This document shows, one piece after another, positions 53,419 to 63,102 of a stretch of 64,000 bases of DNA; the stretch's first letter is position 1, and each line of letters begins with the position of its first letter. The stretch spans positions 1 through 64,000 of the forward strand of contig NZ_JAMXLR010000024.1 of the NCBI RefSeq assembly GCF_024054565.1, in the 5' to 3' direction. The notes under the pieces were generated by a model, which was not told where the DNA came from, searched no databases, and saw nothing but the letters and a program-made list of their open reading frames with translations. The translations under genes were made by a program, and so were the position numbers. The stretch is from Aeoliella straminimaris. GTDB taxonomy: Bacteria > Planctomycetota > Planctomycetia > Pirellulales > Lacipirellulaceae.

Positions 53419-54273
53419 ATGAACTGGCTCGTTTTCCATATCGTCAGCGGCGAGGCGTTCTTCACCGGAATCGCTTTGTTGGTGCTGGCTGCGCTGCTGT
53501 CGACGCGATCACGGCCCCTCTACAAGCGAGTGACGGCCCTGGCCTTTCTCGTGGGAGTGATTGCGGTGGTCGTTTCGTCGACGGCCATTCCATATTGGTG
53601 GTACGCGGTTGCCACCGCAGCCACCGTGGCGTGGATCGTGTCGCGTTACAAACCAACGTGGCACCCGTGGGCTGCGTACGCGATGGCCGTGGCATGGTCG
53701 ATTGCCGCGTGCATGGAATTGCCCCACCACGTTTTGCCCAGACTGGCCCTGGCGCCGCAGCGAAGCATCACCATCATTGGCGACTCGGTGACCGCCGGCG
53801 TGGGGGGCAGCGAAACGACCGAGACCTGGCCCTCGATCCTCGCCCGCGAGCATGGACTGCGGGTGCAGGACATCTCGCACGTGGGCGAAACGGCAGCCTC
53901 CGCACTGCACCGTGCACAGTCTCAGGATATCTCGGCACCGCTGGTGTTTGTCGAGATTGGTGGCAACGACATCCTCGGCACCACCTCGCCGGCGCAATTT
54001 GCCAGCGACCTCGACGCACTGCTATCGCATCTCACGGCCTCCAATCGCCAGGTGATGATGCTGGAACTGCCGCTGCCACCCTTCTATCACGAGTATGGCC
54101 GAGCCCAACGCACCCTTGCCGCCAAACACCAGGTGCTGCTGGTCCCCAAGCGGGTGTTCTTAACGATCCTGGCCGGCGAAGCATCGACGCTCGATACCAT
54201 TCACCTTTCGCAAGCGGGCCATCAAGCGATGGCCGAACGCGTGTGGCACTTGGTGAAGCCGGCGTACGAGTGA
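53419..54273 (+). CDS. Membrane-anchored SGNH/GDSL hydrolase
   Basis: 284 residues from ATG 53419. Three hydrophobic helices at the N-terminus (about 1-95) are followed by an esterase domain with block I TIIGDSVTAGVG, block III IGGNDILG and block V DTIHLSQAGH, the full Ser/Gly/Asn/His set of TesA-like lipases/esterases. Helices place the domain outside the cytoplasm. A terminator follows. Confidence 0.85.
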   Translation: MNWLVFHIVSGEAFFTGIALLVLAALLSTRSRPLYKRVTALAFLVGVIAVVVSSTAIPYWWYAVATAATVAWIVSRYKPTWHPWAAYAMAVAWSIAACMELPHHVLPRLALAPQRSITIIGDSVTAGVGGSETTETWPSILAREHGLRVQDISHVGETAASALHRAQSQDISAPLVFVEIGGNDILGTTSPAQFASDLDALLSHLTASNRQVMMLELPLPPFYHEYGRAQRTLAAKHQVLLVPKRVFLTILAGEASTLDTIHLSQAGHQAMAERVWHLVKPAYE

Positions 54274-54311
54274 CGGCTTGAATGCCCAGGCAACCCTGTC
54301 GGCACGACGCT

Positions 54312-54358
54312 GAGGCCAGCCACAGCTGCGGCGAAACGCAGTAAGCGGCCTCTTTTTT
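54312..54358 (+). terminator. Intrinsic terminator after the SGNH hydrolase
   Basis: GAGGCC pairs with GGCCTC with an inner CTGCG/CGCAG stem, followed by six T. It lies about 40 bases past the stop codon. Confidence 0.65.
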
Positions 54359-54539
54359 CCACACTCGACGAGTCGGGCCGGCCCAGTCCCTTGACGACGA
54401 CGGCTCTATTGGCAGAATTGCTCGTAATGAGATTGAGTCTCAGTATGCGTTTTGCCGCCATGTCGAGTGGTGCTGGCGGAGCGAGCCAGATTCGGCTTTC
54501 TACAAACTCTCAAGTCAAAGTTGGAGAAGGAGACCCTTG

Positions 54540-55535
54540 ATGTCGCCAATTGATCGGAATCGACAGTCCGGGTTCACCCTTGTGGAGTTGCTCGTCGTAA
54601 TCGCCGTCATTGGAATCTTGATCGCACTGCTCCTGCCTGCCGTGCAAGCGGCGAGGGAATCCGCCCGTCGGATGTCCTGCCTCAACAACCTCAAGCAGCT
54701 TGGGCTATCGTTGCAAAACTATCACGACTCCAATAAGCACTTCCCTCCTTCGGCCGCACTCCCGGCAGGAGGCACGTTCGATGGATGGTCTGTCCAAGCC
54801 CGACTGCTTCCCTACCTCGAGGAGGCCAATCTCGAAGATCTCATCGACTGGAAGCTTAGTTACAAGTCGCAACCAGCGGTTACTCAAGTACGGGTGCCAA
54901 CGTACTTGTGCCCCAGCGAGGTCAAGGATCAACAGCGACCCGATGGGGATCTTACGCACTACCCGCTTAACTACGGTGTGAATCTGGGAACGTGGTTCGT
55001 TTTCGATCCGACTACCGGCAAGGGGGGAGACGGTCTCGTCTATCCGAACAGCAAAACCAGAATGGCAAACGTGACCGATGGCACGAGCCACACCATGGCG
55101 TTTGCCGAGGTTAAAGCCTGGAATCCCTATTTTCGGGACGGCGGCAATCCTGACGGACGTAGTGCGCCCATTCCATCCACCCCCGCCGAAGTGATGGCCT
55201 ACGGAGGAAGTTTCAAGACGAACTCTGGTCATACCGAATGGGTCGATGCACGAGTCCATCAAACCGGAGTCACGGGCACCTTCCCTCCGAACACAGTGTT
55301 CGAGCACGTTGACAATGGCGAGGTCTACGACGTTGACTTCACGTCGTCGAGAGAGGGAAAAACTTCTGACAAGAGCACCTACGCTGTGGTGACATCTCGA
55401 AGTTACCATTCTGGCGGAGTGCAAGTTGCATTCACCGACGGTTCAGCCCGTCTCGTCTCAGAGGGAATTGAAACAACCGCTTGGCGTGCCCTGGCAACCA
55501 GGGAAGGCGGTGAAGTAGTCAGTGGTGAATATTGA
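54540..55535 (+). CDS. DUF1559 pilin-like protein
   Basis: 331 residues from ATG 54540, with GGAGAAGGAG upstream. The N-terminus carries a type IV pilin/pseudopilin signal (GFTLVELLVVIAVIGILIALLLPAVQAAR) followed by the RRMSCLNNLKQLGLSLQNYHDSN block that defines the DUF1559 family, and it ends with the ATREGGEVV motif. The family is massively expanded in planctomycetes; members are thought to be exported to the surface. Exact role unknown. Confidence 0.95.
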   Translation: MSPIDRNRQSGFTLVELLVVIAVIGILIALLLPAVQAARESARRMSCLNNLKQLGLSLQNYHDSNKHFPPSAALPAGGTFDGWSVQARLLPYLEEANLEDLIDWKLSYKSQPAVTQVRVPTYLCPSEVKDQQRPDGDLTHYPLNYGVNLGTWFVFDPTTGKGGDGLVYPNSKTRMANVTDGTSHTMAFAEVKAWNPYFRDGGNPDGRSAPIPSTPAEVMAYGGSFKTNSGHTEWVDARVHQTGVTGTFPPNTVFEHVDNGEVYDVDFTSSREGKTSDKSTYAVVTSRSYHSGGVQVAFTDGSARLVSEGIETTAWRALATREGGEVVSGEY

Positions 55536-55683
55536 GTAACAGATTGGGCTGGCGGCGGATGGACGCTGCGCAACATTGCCGGGATTCGGCGCAAGCGAAC
55601 CTGTTCACCCCCCATGGGGCTGGCCTCCCCTCCGCGTGCGGAAGTCCGTTCTGCGAGACCCCTGATTCTCTGGCCCCGGACCA

Positions 55684-56679
55684 TTGTCCGATTGTAGTGC
55701 TACGATAAAAATAGGGGCGGAAACAAGAGGACGGTTCCCCCCAGGCGAGTTTGATCTGACCGAGAATTCTTCGGCTTCCCCGTTGTATCGTACTGCCATC
55801 CGAGCAGCGTTGCTCGGACTGGTCGTAAATCTTGCGCTGGGCATTGTCAAACTGGTGGGTGGCCTGGTGGGCAGTTCGTTCGCCTTGGTGTCGGACGCCG
55901 TGAACTCTCTGGGCGACGCGCTGACCTCCGTCGTCGTGACCGGGGCCCTGTGGTACGCGCAGCGGCCGGCCGACGAGGAGCATCCCTACGGACACACCAG
56001 GGCCGAGGCCGTGGCCGCCTCGAACATCGCGCTGGTGATTATCATCTCGGCCTTGTTTGTCGGGTGGCAGGCACTTGCTCGCATCACCGGCGAGCATGAT
56101 CTGCCGCCGGTGTGGACATTGTGGATCGCCGGCGCCAATGTGGTGATCAAGGAAGGGCTTTACCGTTACAAACGGCGGGTTGGCCGGCAGACCGGCTCCG
56201 CGGCCATTGTCGCCAACGCGTGGGATCATCGCAGCGATGCTCTCTGCTCGCTGGCGGTGTTCGTGGGCCTGAGCGTAGTTCGCTGGGCGGGGCCGGGCTA
56301 CATGTGGGCCGACGAGGCGGCCGCCCTGTTCGTGGTCGTGGCGATCTTGATCTCCGGGATCAAGCTGTTCCGCACCAGCACCAGCGAACTGCTCGACCCC
56401 CAGGCCGACGCCAAGTTGGTGCAACAGATTCGCAGCACTGCTGAAGAAACGCCCGGCGTGCGGCAAGTCGAAAAACTGTGGGTACGAAAGACTGGCATGG
56501 AGTACCTGGCCGACATCCACATTCAGGTCGACGCGCAACTCACCGTCGACGAGGGGCACCGCATCGGCCATCAGGTCAAGGACCGCCTGGTAGAGAAGTT
56601 TGCCAGCCTCCGCGACGTGCTGGTGCACTTGGAGCCTTGCCCCCATACGCACGCCAGGAGTGTGGCCCAGCAAGATTGA
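55684..56679 (+). CDS. Cation diffusion facilitator family efflux transporter
   Basis: 331 residues. Six transmembrane helices with the CDF metal-site motifs SDAVNSLGD in helix 2 and DHRSDALCS in helix 5, and YGHTRAE between them. A C-terminal cytoplasmic metal-binding domain follows (TPGVRQVEKLWVRKTGMEYLADIHIQVD). It exports divalent metal such as zinc, iron or manganese by proton exchange. The first start in frame is a TTG at 55684; no ATG precedes helix 1, so the exact start is uncertain. Confidence 0.9.
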   Translation: MSDCSATIKIGAETRGRFPPGEFDLTENSSASPLYRTAIRAALLGLVVNLALGIVKLVGGLVGSSFALVSDAVNSLGDALTSVVVTGALWYAQRPADEEHPYGHTRAEAVAASNIALVIIISALFVGWQALARITGEHDLPPVWTLWIAGANVVIKEGLYRYKRRVGRQTGSAAIVANAWDHRSDALCSLAVFVGLSVVRWAGPGYMWADEAAALFVVVAILISGIKLFRTSTSELLDPQADAKLVQQIRSTAEETPGVRQVEKLWVRKTGMEYLADIHIQVDAQLTVDEGHRIGHQVKDRLVEKFASLRDVLVHLEPCPHTHARSVAQQD

Positions 56680-56722
56680 GCCATCCGCCCAACGCTGCTG
56701 GATCGGCGACCTCGGGCCGGCG

Positions 56723-57484
56723 CTAAATCGCTTCCAGGCTCAGGTGATCTCGCAGGGCGTCGAGCGTGCGTTCCAGGATGTCCTCCGGTCCGCCGTCGGC
56801 GTCCACTGCCACCAGCTTGCCTTGCTCGGCGTAGTAGTCCATCAAGGGCTGCGTGGCCTGGGTATAAAGCTGCATCCGCACACGAATGGCATCGGGATGG
56901 TCGTCGTCGCGCTGCATCAGGTCCTCGTCGCAATGGTCGCAGGTGTCTTCGTCCTTGGGAGGGTTGGCCGACACGTGATACACGGACTTGCACGACACGC
57001 ACGTGCGGCGTCCGCCCAGGCGGTCGACCACCCTTTCCAGCGGCAGTGCGTAGCAAATCACGGCGTCCAGATCGACCGCCAGGTCGTGCAGCGTTGCTTC
57101 CAGGCTTTCGGCCTGCGCCAGGGTGCGAGGGATTCCGTCGAGCAGAAAACCGCCGCCGCAACGCAGGCAACTGGCCCGTTCGCGGAGCATCGACATCACC
57201 AGTTCGTCGGAAACCAGTTCGCCTCGCCGCATCGCCTCGAGAGCGGCGGCCATCGCCGTGCTGGGTTCTTCGATGTTCTGGCACGCGCGGAACAGGTCGC
57301 CGGTGGACAGATGGCAGGTACCAATCCGGTTGCACAGCAGCTGAGCCTGGGTTCCCTTGCCAACTCCGGGGGGCCCTAGCAGCACCAGCCGATATTGCTG
57401 ATCACAAGGCTCGGCGGAGAGCTCGCACGAGGCATCCTCGCCATAAATCCAGGCGTCTCGACTAGGATGTTGGCTCATCGACAT
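56723..57484 (-). CDS. adk: Adenylate kinase
   Basis: 253 residues, somewhat longer than the usual 215 because of a 30-residue N-terminal extension. P-loop GPPGVGKGTQ (residues 37-46), the AMP site TGDLFR, DGIPRT (usual DGFPRT) and a zinc-type lid with CVSCKSVYH and CDHC. The segment RERASCLRCGGGFLL carries an extra cysteine pair near the core. Balances adenine nucleotides (2 ADP to ATP plus AMP). It converges on the CDF gene. Confidence 0.9.
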   Translation of the reverse strand: MSMSQHPSRDAWIYGEDASCELSAEPCDQQYRLVLLGPPGVGKGTQAQLLCNRIGTCHLSTGDLFRACQNIEEPSTAMAAALEAMRRGELVSDELVMSMLRERASCLRCGGGFLLDGIPRTLAQAESLEATLHDLAVDLDAVICYALPLERVVDRLGGRRTCVSCKSVYHVSANPPKDEDTCDHCDEDLMQRDDDHPDAIRVRMQLYTQATQPLMDYYAEQGKLVAVDADGGPEDILERTLDALRDHLSLEAI

Positions 57485-58160
57485 GCCTCTCGGAAAATGG
57501 ATCGCCTACTCTTCTACAATACCGACGGGCACGACGATGGCCAACCCGTCGTGGTGACACGAAGATTCCATGGCGACACGAAGGTCGGGAATCCGATGCG
57601 CAACGTGGCAAGCACGCACGTATAGAATAGTTTGGGATTCTCTCCAGTCCCATCGATACGCAAAAAGTTCTGCCGACCAACGACCTTTCGCGGTAAGTCG
57701 CCTGGTGCCACCGCCATCGGCCGGTGCACATTTGCTCCCCCGCGGGGCGTGGGTCGGTGACACCGCTGCTCCGCTGGTAAAACCGCATGCCGCGCCCACC
57801 GCGCGGTCCCGATGTGAGAAAATGGCGACATTTTCGATGAAATCGTGACGGTCGACGACATAAACATGATAGTCGACTTACCGCGGGCGGAACTCTTCTG
57901 GTGGTGTCGCTATCGGGCGAACTTCAAGTCGTTGGCTTGCCAGGGTGGCAGGTCTGGCACGACTTGAGCGGAGCATGGCCCCCGATACTACGGCAGTGGT
58001 CGCCACAAGTGCACGGCTATCGCCTGATTGCCGCGAATTGGCCATCAAGCAGCGGAGAATCATCGCGTGGGGTCCGCCCCCATGAAAAGGGTTGGAAGCA
58101 GAGCAGAAGTCGAGTACCGCGGGATCGGACCTGTCGAAATACTTCTACAATGGATGCAGC
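57485..58160. other. Intergenic region before the second sulfatase
   Basis: About 675 bases between divergent genes. Several short overlapping frames exist on both strands, but none has a ribosome site, family motif or favourable composition. I see no RNA gene or repeat. Confidence 0.4.
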
Positions 58161-59678
58161 ATGACCAAGCACGCCAATGCACTGTTTGTCAGATTCATCG
58201 CGCTTGGCATCGCCATCCAAGTGGTGGTGTGCCACGCCAATGCCGACGACACGGTGCGCAGGCCGAACGTTGTGCTGATATTGGCCGACGACCTGGGATG
58301 TGTCGACCTGGGGTGCACTGGTAGCGATCTGCACCAGACGCCCGTCATCGACGCATTGGCGGCGGAGAGCATGCGATTCGATCGCGCTTATGCCGCGCCA
58401 ACCTGTTCGCCCAGTCGTTCGGCCATACTCAGTGGCAAGAATCCTGCGAAGCTAGGCATTGTAGGTCACGGCGGAGTTCGCAAGATGGGTGGCGGGGGCG
58501 ACTTTCTGGTAGGCACCGAGTACACCCTGGCCGAGGCCTTGCGCGACGGGGGCTACAACACTTGTCACATTGGCAAGTGGCACGTCGGACAAGCGAAGGC
58601 AAACCGTCCAGAGCAACAAGGCTTCGCAACCGTGGTCGCCGCCAATGAGTTTTGCTGCCCGGGCAGCTTCTTCTATCCCTTTCGCGATAGGAGAAAAGGC
58701 AGCAAGAATGCCAAGTTGAGCGCCGTTCCCGATTTGGAAAGCTACGGGCCAAGCGATCATTTGACGCCTAGCCTGGGTAGCGAAGCGGCCAAGTTCATCC
58801 AGCAAGCGGCGCAGGGTGACCAGCCCTTTTTTCTGAATCTCTGGTACTACGCGGTCCACACGCCGATTGAGGCCATGCCCGAAAAGGTGGACAAGTACTC
58901 TGCCCTGAAGAAACCGGGTGCAAAGCACCGCAATCCCGAATATGCCGGTTTGGTGGAGCACCTCGACGACAGCGTTCGCATTGTGCTGCAGGCCCTCGAA
59001 GACAGTGGAGTGGCCGACAACACCATCGTGATTTTCTACAGCGACAACGGTGGCGAAGTACGCCGGGGTATTACGTCGAATGCCCCCATGCGTTCTGGCA
59101 AAACGACGCTCTACGAAGGGGGCGTACGCGTACCTTTGTTTGTCAGGTGGCCTGGAGTCACTCGGCCGGGGGCCACCAGCAAAGTACGTGTGGTGGGGCA
59201 GGATCTGTACCCGACCATCCTGGCTATGACGGGGGTAGCCGGGCAGCAGGAGCAGAATCGAGAAATGGATGGCGTCGATTTTTCCGCTCTGCTCCGCGAC
59301 CCCTCCGCCACGCTTCCGCCCAGGTCGCTCCACTGGTTGCGCTATGGCGAGCTAGTGCACTACCCAACTTACAAAACGGACAGAACCTTCGGGCCAAGTG
59401 CAGCGATTATCGGCAAGGAGGGGTGGAAGTTGATTGAACACTACCCGACACCGCACGGACTCGAGCGGCGGTACGAACTCTTCGATCTGGAACAGGATCC
59501 CTACGAACAGCACGACCTGGCGGAGAGCAGGCGAGACAAAGTGGCGGAACTCAAACACGAGCTGACCGAGTGGCAACGCGAGATCGACCTTCCGTCCTAC
59601 GAGGAACTTGCGTATCCAGCCTTTGAAAAGATAAACGGAGCAGGCGACTCAAGGGCAGGGGAGCGCTTGCGGCCTTAA
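58161..59678 (+). CDS. Exported sulfatase
   Basis: 505 residues from ATG 58161. Signal peptide to about residue 28 (ALGIAIQVVVCHANA). Formylglycine motif CSPSR at Cys82 with the typical PTCSPSRSAILSG. Metal site LILADDLGCVDLGC and HIGKWHVG. It has the usual single-domain arylsulfatase A layout and the C-terminal subdomain (YELFDLEQDPYEQHDL). Unlike the 18.9-kb sulfatase it has no dockerin or PEP-CTERM. It overlaps the converging desaturase gene by four bases. Confidence 0.92.
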   Translation: MTKHANALFVRFIALGIAIQVVVCHANADDTVRRPNVVLILADDLGCVDLGCTGSDLHQTPVIDALAAESMRFDRAYAAPTCSPSRSAILSGKNPAKLGIVGHGGVRKMGGGGDFLVGTEYTLAEALRDGGYNTCHIGKWHVGQAKANRPEQQGFATVVAANEFCCPGSFFYPFRDRRKGSKNAKLSAVPDLESYGPSDHLTPSLGSEAAKFIQQAAQGDQPFFLNLWYYAVHTPIEAMPEKVDKYSALKKPGAKHRNPEYAGLVEHLDDSVRIVLQALEDSGVADNTIVIFYSDNGGEVRRGITSNAPMRSGKTTLYEGGVRVPLFVRWPGVTRPGATSKVRVVGQDLYPTILAMTGVAGQQEQNREMDGVDFSALLRDPSATLPPRSLHWLRYGELVHYPTYKTDRTFGPSAAIIGKEGWKLIEHYPTPHGLERRYELFDLEQDPYEQHDLAESRRDKVAELKHELTEWQREIDLPSYEELAYPAFEKINGAGDSRAGERLRP

Positions 59679-60694
59679 CGCCCCGATTTGCCAGCCACCT
59701 GGGACCATGCCTTGGGACGTACGACGTCTTTCGCCAGGCCGAGCTTTTCCATCGACCAGATCGTCAGCCAGGTGACGTCGATTTCCCACCACTTGTGGCC
59801 ATGCGAAGCGGCCCGTTGATCGGCGTGGTGGTTATTGTGCCAGCCTTCGCCATTGCTCCACAGGCCCACCAGGATGTTGTTCTGACTGTTCTCGCGGGTT
59901 TCGTAGTTCTGATAGCCCCACAGATGCGTGATCGAGTTCACGCTCCAGGTGATGTGCCAGGTGAGCACCGTCCGCAAGAAGACGCCCCACACCACCAGGC
60001 TCAGCCCTAACTGCACCCCCGCCCCGATGGTTCCATTGGCCAGCCAGCCGATGGTAAACCCCGCCAAATAAAACAGCAGGGCGTGGATCGCGTAGATCAT
60101 AAACCAAAATCCCTTGCGCTCTAACCGCAAGTAGAACGGATCTTTCAGGATGTCGCGGACGAAGCGTTCATAATAGTTCACGTTGCGAAAGTCGCGATTC
60201 ACCACCATCAACCAGCCACAGTGGCTCCACAAAAAGTTCACCATCGGGCTATGGGGATCCGGCTGCGTATCCGAATGCTTGTGGTGCATGCGATGCATGG
60301 CCACCCAACAGGCTGGCGTATCCTGCAGCGTGCAAACGCCCAGCAGGGCCAGCCCATGCTCCAGGGACTTGGGCACGACAAAGCCCTGGTGCGTCAGCAA
60401 CCGGTGATAGCAGAGGTTGATTCCCAGCGTGCCAAAGACATACAGCCCCAGCACGCATAGCACCACGCCCGTCCAACTGAAGAACCAGGGCACCAACGCC
60501 AGGCAGGCCAGCAAGTGGATCGCGGCGATGCTCACCACGTATTGCCAACGGATGCGCATTGGTTCGACCGTCGATAGTGGCCAAGAGAGTGGATCGCGCA
60601 TCGGGACGCCGTCGTCTGCAATCGCTACTTGCTGCGTAACGGTGGCGTCTAAGTGGTCGGTCTTTTCGTTTTCCGAAACCGTATCCGTTGCCAT
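59675..60694 (-). CDS. Acyl-CoA/fatty-acid desaturase
   Basis: 339 residues from ATG 60694. Three histidine boxes, HRLLTH, HRMHHKHSD and WHNNHHAD, with the spacing of delta-9 type acyl-CoA desaturases. Membrane helices lie between the first and third boxes. Probably a general membrane-lipid desaturase. Its stop and that of the converging sulfatase share TTAA. The frame continues far upstream, but nothing there looks like protein. Confidence 0.92.
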   Translation of the reverse strand: MATDTVSENEKTDHLDATVTQQVAIADDGVPMRDPLSWPLSTVEPMRIRWQYVVSIAAIHLLACLALVPWFFSWTGVVLCVLGLYVFGTLGINLCYHRLLTHQGFVVPKSLEHGLALLGVCTLQDTPACWVAMHRMHHKHSDTQPDPHSPMVNFLWSHCGWLMVVNRDFRNVNYYERFVRDILKDPFYLRLERKGFWFMIYAIHALLFYLAGFTIGWLANGTIGAGVQLGLSLVVWGVFLRTVLTWHITWSVNSITHLWGYQNYETRENSQNNILVGLWSNGEGWHNNHHADQRAASHGHKWWEIDVTWLTIWSMEKLGLAKDVVRPKAWSQVAGKSGR

Positions 60695-61061
60695 ATCGAA
60701 CTCATACCGGTCGCTGAGAGGAGTGACGTCGTAGAGGGGAGTGCGATCCGCACAGGCGTGTAGCACAGGAAGCGGTCCTTCGATTGAGTTGCTTCCACGA
60801 ACCGACGCTACACGACTTCGTAGACTGCCATAGTGTAGGGTGGGGGGGAGGTTGGAAGCTAGGCCCATGCAGCAAGAATCGCCGGGAGAAAACGATTTTT
60901 TGGCTGGATTCCAAGCGACCAGTGCCCCCAACGAGTAGTAGGGAATGAGCCAAAGTGCAAGTGGGGGCCGAGAGTCACCGTTGCCGCGGTGGCCCGAGAT
61001 GCGACGCACAGGGCCAGTCTCCCCAGCCGCTCCGCACGCTGTAAGAGGAGGCTGGCGCAGG
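60695..61061. other. Intergenic region upstream of the desaturase
   Basis: About 370 bases, likely the desaturase promoter region. No clear motif, gene or repeat seen. Confidence 0.4.
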
Positions 61062-61865
61062 CTAGCTATCGATCGCCCCTGGCGCCCCTTCGATTTGAGC
61101 GGAGCGGAGCCGTCCTCGGCAGATCGTGACCCAAGCCAGCGACGCAGCAAAGGTCGCGTAGTACAGCGACGCAATGAGAGAATAGGGCTCGACATAGGGT
61201 GGGCAAAGCAAGTCAAGGAGCACAGCTCCTGACCAGATGTCCCCGTGAAATACATCGAAGTCAATGACAAACAGTCCGAACAGCAAGGAGTACACGCCCA
61301 GTATCCCGGGAAGTGCAACAACGGGGAACCACCATGCCCGGCGTCCCAAAAACACGCCGAGCATCGCCAATGCGGAGATGACGAGGAACACAAGCAAGGA
61401 TTCGGCAATCTGAGTGACGCCATGCTGCCAGAGCCAACTTACTCGGCTGTAGTTGGCGTCTTGGACCGCAAATGTGTCGTCTGCCGATACGAACGAATGG
61501 TATTTTTCACTTCCATTCGACAGTCGGTACGCCCAATGTACACGAGTGACGGCTAAAACTAGAGTCAACAGTACGAGAGGGAGCCCCATTGCAAGCACTT
61601 CAAAAGTCGCTTGCTTCGGACGCCCCTGAATCGCTTCGAGCCACGACCGCAAGACCATCACGCTGCCTACCAGCACGAACCACTTCAGAGCGATTGCCGC
61701 GAGCACCAATCCTGTGTCCACGTGAACCCCAAGCGGGTCGCCAAGTTCGGTCGAGCGATGGTGAAGGAAGTTTAAGGCCACCAGCAGCGGGCAGGCAATG
61801 AGCAGGGCTATCCGGAGAAGCCCCACACGGGGTGGTCGATGAATTCGGGGGGCTGGTCGGTCCAT
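61062..61865 (-). CDS. Polytopic membrane protein of unknown function
   Basis: 267 residues with about seven hydrophobic segments (LLRIALLIACPLLVALNFL; LVLLTLVLAVTRVHWAY; LLVFLVISALAMLGVFLG; LPGILGVYSLLFGLFVIDF). It has one larger polar loop (SNGSEKYHSFVSADDTFAVQDANYSR is broken up by polar residues). No named family recognised. Confidence 0.6.
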   Translation of the reverse strand: MDRPAPRIHRPPRVGLLRIALLIACPLLVALNFLHHRSTELGDPLGVHVDTGLVLAAIALKWFVLVGSVMVLRSWLEAIQGRPKQATFEVLAMGLPLVLLTLVLAVTRVHWAYRLSNGSEKYHSFVSADDTFAVQDANYSRVSWLWQHGVTQIAESLLVFLVISALAMLGVFLGRRAWWFPVVALPGILGVYSLLFGLFVIDFDVFHGDIWSGAVLLDLLCPPYVEPYSLIASLYYATFAASLAWVTICRGRLRSAQIEGAPGAIDS

Positions 61866-62316
61866 TGTGCGATTCTATCGACTGCTTCACTGCCAGGCAA
61901 AAGGTTGGGGTGGGCCGACAATCCTCCCCGGTCGGTGGTGTGAGGATGGCAGCCAACTCGCCCCGGCTGGCAGCTCGAATCGCGACGATGGGTTGGCCAT
62001 TGCTCCACGGATCCGAAGGGCAGGGGGCGACCGATGCCTGGACAGGAACGGATCGTGCCGATGGGGCTTCGACGACGGTGAGACAGATGAAGGACATCGA
62101 GGTCATGTATTCCAGGGGGCATGGAAAGGTGCTCAAGCAGGGTGCCAAAGTGATGCCGCTGTAACAGATTAGTCCCTACAGTTTGGACCCGAGCAGCATG
62201 CGAGACGATACTAGGTGTAAGGCGGCTGCGAGCGGTACAATCCAGGCTCGACCAGTGAAAGACGCCCCGCACTGTGGTTCTCGTATTACGCAGACAAAAC
62301 CAATTGAGAGATTCTC
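61866..62316. other. Intergenic region
   Basis: About 450 bases between divergent genes. Overlapping frames on both strands lack ribosome sites. Nothing definite seen. Confidence 0.4.
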
Positions 62317-62601
62317 ATGGTCCGTGTATGGCACAACCCGAAGTCGCCTACGCACAAGACGTTGATCATACATCACGGGCGGGTGTTCGTTGGCAGTGCC
62401 GCTGACGACCAATTGACTCGCGTCGCCGAGCGGTTGGCACAAGACGAATCGCCGCTGACGTTGCTTGGCGACAAGGCCGTCGAAATCAACGATCAAACAC
62501 TACGTCGGATCGAAACGGAGGCTGACAGCACCGAAATTACGATGCGATACGCACGCGATGGTCGAAATCGATTTACCATGGTATCGCTACCCGATGTCTA
62601 G
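62317..62601 (+). CDS. Hypothetical protein, first part of a probably split gene
   Basis: 94 residues from ATG 62317 to TAG 62599-62601. It contains KTLIIHHGRVFVGSAADDQLTRVAERLAQ and ends with MVSLPDV. Translation past the stop continues in frame as TRDSALSSLEQLFALNRSTEQW into a two-helix membrane segment, so the gene looks interrupted. No family recognised. Confidence 0.5.
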   Translation: MVRVWHNPKSPTHKTLIIHHGRVFVGSAADDQLTRVAERLAQDESPLTLLGDKAVEINDQTLRRIETEADSTEITMRYARDGRNRFTMVSLPDV

Positions 62602-62643
62602 ACGCGTGATTCGGCGCTCTCTTCGCTGGAACAGCTATTCGCG

Positions 62644-62949
62644 TTGAATCGTTCCACCGAACAATGGAGTCCGCTTCGAGCAGCAAGGGCACCGCTGATT
62701 GCGCTTGGTGTCACCGCATTATTCATATTCTTGTTCGTAAAGGCAGCCGCCGAATTGGCCGCTGGGCAAGAGGCGGACATCACGGGGCGGCAGCGTGGAC
62801 TGAAGGCATTGTTGGTCGTGGTGCTGGACACCATCGGTCCGACGGGCGTGTACATCGCCGGCGGAGTCGTCGGTTGCTTGCTGCTGTACTGGTTGGTGCG
62901 TCGGATCACGAACCCGCCCATGGTCACGACGCTCACCCCGCCTGCATGA
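62644..62949 (+). CDS. Small two-helix membrane protein, second part of the probably split gene
   Basis: About 101 residues from a TTG at 62644, same frame as the preceding part. Two hydrophobic helices (LIALGVTALFIFLFVKAAAEL and TGVYIAGGVVGCLLLYWLV). The TTG has no ribosome site, and 14 coherent codons link it to the previous TAG, so it is best read as the C-terminal half of one protein with an N-terminal cytoplasmic domain and a C-terminal membrane anchor. Confidence 0.5.
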   Translation: MNRSTEQWSPLRAARAPLIALGVTALFIFLFVKAAAELAAGQEADITGRQRGLKALLVVVLDTIGPTGVYIAGGVVGCLLLYWLVRRITNPPMVTTLTPPA

Positions 62950-63102
62950 GCCTGCAACACACGCAGGCGGGCAAGCCGCACCTAGCGCGCGGGCCGGGTG
63001 GTAGTTATACTGCGAAGGTTGCTGCCTGTTTCGCGGCCGGGACCATCCATTGGGGGTGGCTGCCGCGGTGATATCTCCACCGTCCGGTGCGTCTGCCCTT
63101 AC

